From Phytoactinopolyspora alkaliphila (lineage in GTDB: Bacteria; Actinomycetota; Actinomycetes; Jiangellales; Jiangellaceae): a stretch of DNA of 64,000 nucleotides. Shown piece after piece: positions 59,575 to 64,000 of the stretch. Location of the stretch: assembly GCF_010550695.1 (NCBI RefSeq), contig NZ_JAAGOB010000007.1:124001-188000 (forward strand), given 5' to 3'. The notes under the pieces are model-generated. The model was not told the origin of the DNA. It searched no databases and worked only from the letters and a program-made list of their open reading frames with translations. The stretch's first letter is position 1. Every line of letters begins with the position of its first letter. The translations under genes were made by a program, and so were the position numbers.

Positions 59575-60450
59575 TCAGAAGACCGGCTTTCCTCCGGTGA
59601 CACCGAGGACGGTGCCGGAGACGTAGCTGGCCTCGGCGGGGGAGGCGAGGAAGACGAACGCGGGCGCCACTTCGGCGGGCTGCCCGGCCCGGCCGAGCGG
59701 GGTGTCCTGGCCGAACGCCTTCACCTTCTCCACCGGCTGGGTGGCCGGCTGCAGGGGTGTCCAGATGGGCCCGGGAGCCACCGCGTTGACGCGGATGTTC
59801 CTGGGGCCGAGCTCCGCGGCAAGGTTTACGGTGAAGTTGTTGATCGCCGCCTTGGTGGCCGCGTAGTCCAGAAGGGAGACCGAGGGGTCGTATGCCTGGA
59901 TCGACGAGTTGTTGATGATGCACGAGCCGGGCTTGAGATGCCGGACCGCGGCCTGGGTCAGCCAGAACAACGCATACAGGTTGGTCCGCATCACCCGGTC
60001 GAGCTGCTCGGGCGAGATCTCCTCGATGCCCGTGGAACGGGCCATCTGGTAGCCGGCGTTGTTCACCAGGATGTCCAGCCCGCCCAGCTCCCCGACGGCG
60101 GTCTCCATGAGGTCGACGCACGCACGGTGCTCGGTGAGGTCCGCGGGCAGGGACACGCATCGTTGCCCGGCTTCGGCGACGAGAGCCGCGGTGGCCTCGC
60201 CGTCGGGCTTCTCCTCAGGCAGGTAGGAGATCGCCACGTCGGCGCCCTCCCGGGCGTAGGCGATCGCAATCGCCCGGCCGATCCCCGAGTCACCGCCGGT
60301 GATCAGGGCCTTCAAACCGGCGAGTCGCCCGTGACCCTGGTAGCTGCGCTCACCGTGGTCCGGCACGGGCTGCATCTCGTCGGTGAGCCCCGGCGGCTCC
60401 TGCTGCTGCGCGGGAAACTCCTGCGGTTGATCGTCGCCTGTTTGCGCCAT
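59575..60450 (-). CDS. SDR-family oxidoreductase (stress SDR, second copy)
   Basis: The 291-residue SDR has the same N-terminal Q/P-rich extension (QQQEPPGLTDEMQPVPDHGE) as the gene at 51098-51976, then TGGDSGIGRAIAIAYAREGA, LVNNAGYQ, catalytic Ser in NNSSIQAYDPS and YAATKAAINNF as YxxxK. Family members are salt- and sporulation-linked in other bacteria. GAGGGACCACGATC lies before the ATG. A sigmaB-like promoter precedes it. Confidence 0.9.
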   Translation of the reverse strand: MAQTGDDQPQEFPAQQQEPPGLTDEMQPVPDHGERSYQGHGRLAGLKALITGGDSGIGRAIAIAYAREGADVAISYLPEEKPDGEATAALVAEAGQRCVSLPADLTEHRACVDLMETAVGELGGLDILVNNAGYQMARSTGIEEISPEQLDRVMRTNLYALFWLTQAAVRHLKPGSCIINNSSIQAYDPSVSLLDYAATKAAINNFTVNLAAELGPRNIRVNAVAPGPIWTPLQPATQPVEKVKAFGQDTPLGRAGQPAEVAPAFVFLASPAEASYVSGTVLGVTGGKPVF

Positions 60451-60492
60451 GATCGTGGTCCCTCTTCTTCCGGTTCGGTGACGCCGACGTAG

Positions 60493-60517
60493 ATACCCGT
60501 CCCCGTCCAGGTCATGC
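60493..60517 (-). promoter_or_regulatory. SigmaB-like promoter of the second stress SDR
   Basis: Minus strand GCAT (60517-60514), 15 bp, GGGTAT (60498-60493). Start codon at 60450. Confidence 0.5.
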
Positions 60518-60602
60518 GGCCAGTCATGCGGCCAGGTGTTCGCCGCTGCGGGGCCACGGAACGACGACCCGCGGAGAGCCCTGGGGTCGCGCCGGGGCCG
60601 CC

Positions 60603-60627
60603 GTTTGGTCCGGACGCGGCGGGGTAT
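60603..60627 (+). promoter_or_regulatory. SigmaB-like promoter of the hemerythrin gene
   Basis: GTTT (60603-60606), 15 bp, GGGTAT (60622-60627): an exact match to the consensus. Start codon at 60664. Confidence 0.7.
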
Positions 60628-60663
60628 TCAGCACCGCACCATCACCGGCTAACGGAGGAAACC

Positions 60664-61212
60664 ATGGGCGAATCGCAGGACGTCGTCGATCTGATCGAAC
60701 AGGATCACCGGGAGGTCGAGCGCATCTTCGAGACGATGAAGGAGCAGCCTCGTCAGCGCCGTCTCCTCCTGCCAATCGTCACGTCCCTGCTGGTGGCGCA
60801 CAGCCGTGCCGAGGAGGCCGAGGTGTACCCAGTGGCACGGGACGAGGCCGGTGAGACCGACGAGGTGGCGCACAGCCAGGAGGAGCACCGGGAAGCGGAG
60901 GAGTTGCTGGCCCGGCTCGCGCAGACCGATCCGGACGCGCCGGATTTCGAAAGCGTCCTGCAAGAGGTGGTCGACTCGGTCACGCACCACGTCGAGGAAG
61001 AGGAGAGCACCGTACTGCCCGGCATGCGCGAGCGGCTCTCGGACGAGCGGCGGCGTGAGCTCGGGGCGGCCTTCCTCGCCGCCCGGGCTGAGCACCTCGG
61101 CGAGCAGCCGGGGGAAGAGACCCGCGAGGACATGCTGAAGCAGGCGCAGAACATGGGCATCAGCGGCGCCAGCTCGATGAGCAAGGGCCAGCTCGAGGAC
61201 CGCCTGCCCTGA
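60664..61212 (+). CDS. Hemerythrin-domain protein with Rho-N/SAP-like C-terminus
   Basis: The 182-residue protein has a four-helix hemerythrin domain with iron ligands in LIEQDHREVERIF, AHSRAEEAEVYPV, HSQEEHREAEELL and VTHHVEEEESTVLPGM. Such domains bind oxygen, nitric oxide or sense iron and redox state. The last 32 residues (TREDMLKQAQNMGISGASSM, KGQLEDRL) look like a Rho-N or SAP helix-extended-loop-helix, a nucleic-acid-binding motif. GGAGGAAACC lies before the ATG. The fusion suggests a DNA-associated iron or redox protein. Confidence 0.9.
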   Translation: MGESQDVVDLIEQDHREVERIFETMKEQPRQRRLLLPIVTSLLVAHSRAEEAEVYPVARDEAGETDEVAHSQEEHREAEELLARLAQTDPDAPDFESVLQEVVDSVTHHVEEEESTVLPGMRERLSDERRRELGAAFLAARAEHLGEQPGEETREDMLKQAQNMGISGASSMSKGQLEDRLP

Positions 61213-61288
61213 TGATCGCCTCCTGCGCTCGTCGCGGGAGAGCGAGGCGCCACCGGCCGCGGCACACGCGGCGGTGGCGCCTGGCACG

Positions 61289-62314
61289 TCAGGAGTCCTC
61301 GAGCAGCTCCAGCACCGCCTTCTCCAGGCGCGCGCGGTCGGCGGCCTCGTCGAGATCCGACGAGCCGAGCTCTTCGATCGTGGCGCTGATCGTGGTTCCC
61401 TCCTCGAACGCGTCGACGACGGTAGGGTCCACGTACGAGGTGCGGCAGATCGCCGGCGTGTTGCCGAGGTAGTGGGACACCTCCCGCATTGCCTGGGCGC
61501 ACGCGCGGCGCCTCGCGGTGGCACTCGTCGAGTGGCCCGCGCCGTTCTCGGCCAGGGCGAGCGCCACCGCCGCCAGAACGGTGCCGTGCCAGGTCCGGAA
61601 GTCCTTGGAGCTGACCTCGATCTCGAACAGCTCACGCAGGTACTCGTTAACGTCGGTGGAGCTGACCTCGTGCCAGGCGCGCCCCTCGTAGTAAGCGAGC
61701 ATGGCCTGATCGGGCCGGCGGCGCTTCTTCAGCGCCCGGACCACAGCGACGACGTCCGGATCGGCGATCGACTGGACCCGCTCCTGGCCCCACTTCGCGG
61801 GGTAGTCGAACACCACCGTGCCCCCGCGTCGCACATGAACGTGCTCGCACAGCACCGTTGCCAAGCCGTAGGAGCCGTTCTCTTCGGCGTATTCCTTGCC
61901 GCCGACCCGGAAGAAGCCGATGTCGAGCAGCCGGGCGGCGGCCGCGAGGACGCGCCGCCGGTTCAGTCCGCGGGTCTCGAGATCAGCCTCGATCTGGCGG
62001 CGGGCATCGGGAAGCCGGCGGCCGAACTGGCGGATCCGCTCGAACTTCTCCGCGTCGCGGCGCTTGCGCCATTGCGGATGGTAGATGTACTGGCGCCGGC
62101 CGGCGTCGTCCACACCGACGGCCTGCAGGTGACCGTTCGGCCACGGACAGATCCGCACGTTCTTCCAGGCCGGCGGGATGACGAGTTCCTTGATCCGGCG
62201 CAGCGTATCGTCGTCATCGAGGACGGACCCGTCGACGTCGTGATAGCTGAAGCCCCGGCCGCGCCTGCGGCGAGACAGGGCGGGACCTGCCGGGCTCCAT
62301 CGGCGCAGCCGCAT
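61289..62314 (-). CDS. DNA topoisomerase IB (poxvirus/bacterial type)
   Basis: The 341-residue enzyme relaxes supercoils through a 3'-phosphotyrosine link. Motifs are GFSYHDVDGSVLDDDDTLRR, LVIPPAWKNVRICPWPNGHL, RRQYIYHPQWRKRRDAEKFE, FRTWHGTVLAA with the Arg and His, and the nucleophile Tyr294 in ICRTSYVDPTVVDAFE. Bacterial topo IB genes are scattered accessory genes in actinobacteria. It starts 18 bp after the DUF6098 gene and forms an operon with it. Confidence 0.95.
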   Translation of the reverse strand: MRLRRWSPAGPALSRRRRGRGFSYHDVDGSVLDDDDTLRRIKELVIPPAWKNVRICPWPNGHLQAVGVDDAGRRQYIYHPQWRKRRDAEKFERIRQFGRRLPDARRQIEADLETRGLNRRRVLAAAARLLDIGFFRVGGKEYAEENGSYGLATVLCEHVHVRRGGTVVFDYPAKWGQERVQSIADPDVVAVVRALKKRRRPDQAMLAYYEGRAWHEVSSTDVNEYLRELFEIEVSSKDFRTWHGTVLAAVALALAENGAGHSTSATARRRACAQAMREVSHYLGNTPAICRTSYVDPTVVDAFEEGTTISATIEELGSSDLDEAADRARLEKAVLELLEDS

Positions 62315-62332
62315 GTTTCCCCGTCCGCGCCG

Positions 62333-62767
62333 TCAGTTCGTCGAGTCGCGAGCGACGTCGAAGCGTTCGGCGTAGTGGGATCGGGCTTCCTGGATCACCA
62401 GGTCGTCCAGGCGCGCAACCGGCTCGATGTCGGTTACGAGAGGTTCATGGTCCGGACCGCGTCCGACGACTCGTCCGTGCAGGAGCCAGGCGTGCCGCCC
62501 CTCGACCTCACTGAGATCGGCGTACTTGCAGACCCTTCGTGCCACCCAGTCGATGGGCGGGCGCGGCCACCACGGCTCGGGTTCGATGGTGGTGACGGAC
62601 AGCCCAGGCATCTTCACCCCGGACTCGTAATCGAGGCTGCCTTGGCCGAACATGTCCGCTTCCGGCCCCTGTGACTGGCGGAGGTACAGCCCTGAGCGGC
62701 ACCGCACCAGATCGGTGAGCGCCTGCAGATCTGGAACAAGCGGGAGGCCCCGCCCCTTCAGCAGCAT
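62333..62767 (-). CDS. DUF6098-type hypothetical protein
   Basis: The 144-residue protein contains LTDLVRCRSGLYLRQSQGPE, KMPGLSVTTIEPEPWWPRPP and DWVARRVCKYADL, which I recall as the pattern of DUF6098, an actinobacterial family of unknown function. It has no signal peptide. A GGGTAC element ends 11 bp before its ATG, with GCAT 16 bp upstream, similar to the CDGSH gene arrangement. Topoisomerase IB follows. Confidence 0.72.
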   Translation of the reverse strand: MLLKGRGLPLVPDLQALTDLVRCRSGLYLRQSQGPEADMFGQGSLDYESGVKMPGLSVTTIEPEPWWPRPPIDWVARRVCKYADLSEVEGRHAWLLHGRVVGRGPDHEPLVTDIEPVARLDDLVIQEARSHYAERFDVARDSTN

Positions 62768-62900
62768 GCGGTGGTCAGTACCCCGAGCATCGCATCCCTA
62801 TGCGCAGGGCCTTCCGCTCGCACCGGTGATCATCAGCGGTGCTATGCCCGCCGAGGGCCAAGCTGAGCCGCCCTCCGCGGGCTGCCTACCGGAGCTGGGC

Positions 62901-62925
62901 GTTTCATACCCTTTGGTCCGGGTAT
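62901..62925 (+). promoter_or_regulatory. SigmaB-like promoter of the terminal gene pair
   Basis: GTTT (62901-62904), 15 bp, GGGTAT (62920-62925): an exact consensus match. Start codon at 62979 with AAGGAGG. Confidence 0.75.
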
Positions 62926-62978
62926 CTCGGCTCCTGGTGAGGCCGCGCCGGCGGCGTCGCAGACGTAAGGAGGCACAG

Positions 62979-63578
62979 ATGGATACCTGGATGTGGATCG
63001 TCCTACTGGTCGTGGTCGCGCTGATCGTGGCCGGCCTCGTATTTTTCCTGATGAAACAGCGGAGTTCGTCACAGTTGAAGAACCGCTTCGGTCCAGAGTA
63101 CGACCGCGCGGTGGACCGGGCGGACAACCGTCGCGAAGCGGAGGACCGCCTGCGTGAGGTGGCCGATCGCCGGGACCACATCGACGTCGTCCCGCTCACC
63201 GCTGCCGCCCGCCGTCAGTATGCGGCCGACTGGGACACGATCCAGCAGCGGTTCGTCGACGAGCCGGGACCCGCGGTGTCCGAGGCGGACGAGCTGATCG
63301 TCACAGTGATGGCGGAGCGGGGCTACCCCGTGGACGACTTCCACGAGCGAGCCGACATGGTCGCCGCCGATCATCCTGACGTCGTTACGCACTACCGCTC
63401 TGCCTACGCGATTCGCAAGCGGGGCCCGGAGGCCACGACCGAAGACCTGCGTGAGGCGTTCGTCCACTACCGGGCCCTGTTCGACAAGATGCTCCACGAC
63501 GAGACCGACGACGTCGGGGAGAACCGCAACGGCACGCCCAGCAGCCGCCGAGGAGGCCGACATGACAGCACACGATGA
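62979..63578 (+). CDS. Membrane-anchored hypothetical stress protein
   Basis: The 199-residue protein has an N-terminal membrane helix (residues 3-24, WIVLLVVVALIVAGLVFFLM) and a cytoplasmic or extracellular helical domain. The sequence LKNRFGPEYDRAVDRADNRR, ADWDTIQQRFVDEPGPAVSE, RGYPVDDFHERADMVAADHP and TTEDLREAFVHYRALFDKML is typical of a widespread actinobacterial family without known function that I recall as often near stress genes. AAGGAGG lies 5 nt before the ATG. The gene overlaps the next by 17 bp. Confidence 0.85.
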   Translation: MDTWMWIVLLVVVALIVAGLVFFLMKQRSSSQLKNRFGPEYDRAVDRADNRREAEDRLREVADRRDHIDVVPLTAAARRQYAADWDTIQQRFVDEPGPAVSEADELIVTVMAERGYPVDDFHERADMVAADHPDVVTHYRSAYAIRKRGPEATTEDLREAFVHYRALFDKMLHDETDDVGENRNGTPSSRRGGRHDSTR

Positions 63579-63954
63579 GTACCGAGACGCCGCCGCCGGA
63601 ACCGACGAGCCGCGAAGCGGTGTGGAGTACGACGAGCCGCGAGGCGGCGGCGACATCGGCGAGCCGCGGCATGCCGGGGTGGACGGTGACGGTCCTCTGC
63701 TGCTGGGAGACTCGACCGACCTGGTCAGCCGCTGGGATCATGCCCAGTCCACCTTCGTGGACGATCCGAGGCTCGCTGTTCAGGAGGCTCGCGATCTTGT
63801 CGAGGACGTCCTAGGCAAGCTGGCCAGCAGTTTCGACGAGGAGCGCGGCAGGCTCGAGGCGACGTGGGAGGCGGGTGGAGAACCCACCACCGAGGACCTC
63901 CGTCAGGCCCTGCGCCGGTATCGCCTCTTCTTCGAGCGGCTGCTGGCCGCGTAA
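63562..63954 (+). CDS. Soluble paralogue of the preceding stress protein
   Basis: The 130-residue protein shares the C-terminal domain of the preceding protein: RWDHAQSTFVDDPRLAVQEA and TTEDLRQALRRYRLFFERLL. It has no membrane helix; the N-terminus is acidic and low-complexity (EPRSGVEYDEPRGGGDIGEP). GAGGAGG lies 5 nt before the ATG. The two overlap by 17 bp and are co-transcribed, so a membrane-bound and a soluble form may interact. Confidence 0.82.
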   Translation: MTAHDEYRDAAAGTDEPRSGVEYDEPRGGGDIGEPRHAGVDGDGPLLLGDSTDLVSRWDHAQSTFVDDPRLAVQEARDLVEDVLGKLASSFDEERGRLEATWEAGGEPTTEDLRQALRRYRLFFERLLAA

Positions 63955-64000
63955 CACACGGCGGCTGGATGCCGGGGAGTCCGGCTACGCCGGGGAGCCC

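Noticed and set aside
1-64000. tRNA, rRNA, tmRNA or riboswitch genes
   Set aside because: I looked through the intergenic stretches for a T-loop-like GTTCGAATC and cloverleaf arms or known riboswitch cores and found none that could be supported by eye.

Overview
The window is high-GC DNA with dense, often translationally coupled genes. It carries an F420-dependent LLM oxidoreductase, an ECF41 sigma factor with its own promoter type, PspC, a CtaG-type cytochrome oxidase assembly protein, RmlA and many GTTT-N15-GGGTA (sigmaB-like) promoters. Together these point to a soil-type Actinomycetota chromosome. Genus cannot be fixed from sequence alone; the order Jiangellales is only a guess. No rRNA, tRNA, CRISPR array, phage or plasmid replication gene was seen.

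Layout. (1) 1-7.5 kb: an accessory, partly decayed catabolic block. It holds the 3' end of an M19 dipeptidase, a peptide-type ABC binding lipoprotein, an amidohydrolase, an amidase and an aldehyde dehydrogenase. These are followed by a frameshifted SDR scrap, a GarR-like reductase, a frameshifted hydroxypyruvate isomerase scrap, and what looks like the end of an IS3-type element. (2) 7.8-12.8 kb: small stress-type genes, an F420 oxidoreductase/hydrolase pair, a palindrome cluster, a flavin reductase and rmlA. (3) 12.75-24.91 kb: a 12-kb island bounded by 122-bp direct repeats (120/122 identical). Each repeat contains the 3' end of rmlA and the 3' end of the convergent gene beyond the island. 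Inside are an ECF41 sigma/epimerase pair and a nine-gene operon: a TRAP transporter with two binding proteins, a lysine-6-aminotransferase-like enzyme, an M24 peptidase-like hydrolase, an Lrp/AsnC regulator, a ureohydrolase with an altered metal site, and an amidohydrolase. This is the best candidate here for an undescribed catabolic system.

(4) 24.9-32.7 kb: a transglutaminase-like protein, pruA with a divergent PucR regulator, an AbrB/PIN toxin-antitoxin pair, PspC, an endonuclease/phosphatase-family protein and a PolX-like PHP protein. (5) 33-47.9 kb: a peptide and gamma-glutamyl utilisation locus. It contains a DapB-like oxidoreductase, an N-acyl-D-amino-acid deacylase, a Dpp-type ABC importer with a fused double ATPase, gamma-glutamyltransferase 1 and two coupled XRE-cupin regulators. 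A very large secreted gamma-glutamyltransferase 2 carries two extra modules just before its autoprocessing threonine. (6) 48-51 kb: a large SF2 helicase with a membrane segment. (7) 51-64 kb: a stress/redox region with a manganese catalase operon, a CDGSH protein, a haem-oxygenase-like diiron protein with a glycosyltransferase, DUF421, a zinc alcohol dehydrogenase, two SDRs, a hemerythrin protein, topoisomerase IB and a paralogous pair of stress genes. At least nine genes or operons across the window share promoters of the form G(T/C)(T/A)N-N15-GGGTA, so one general-stress sigma factor probably controls much of regions 2, 4 and 7.
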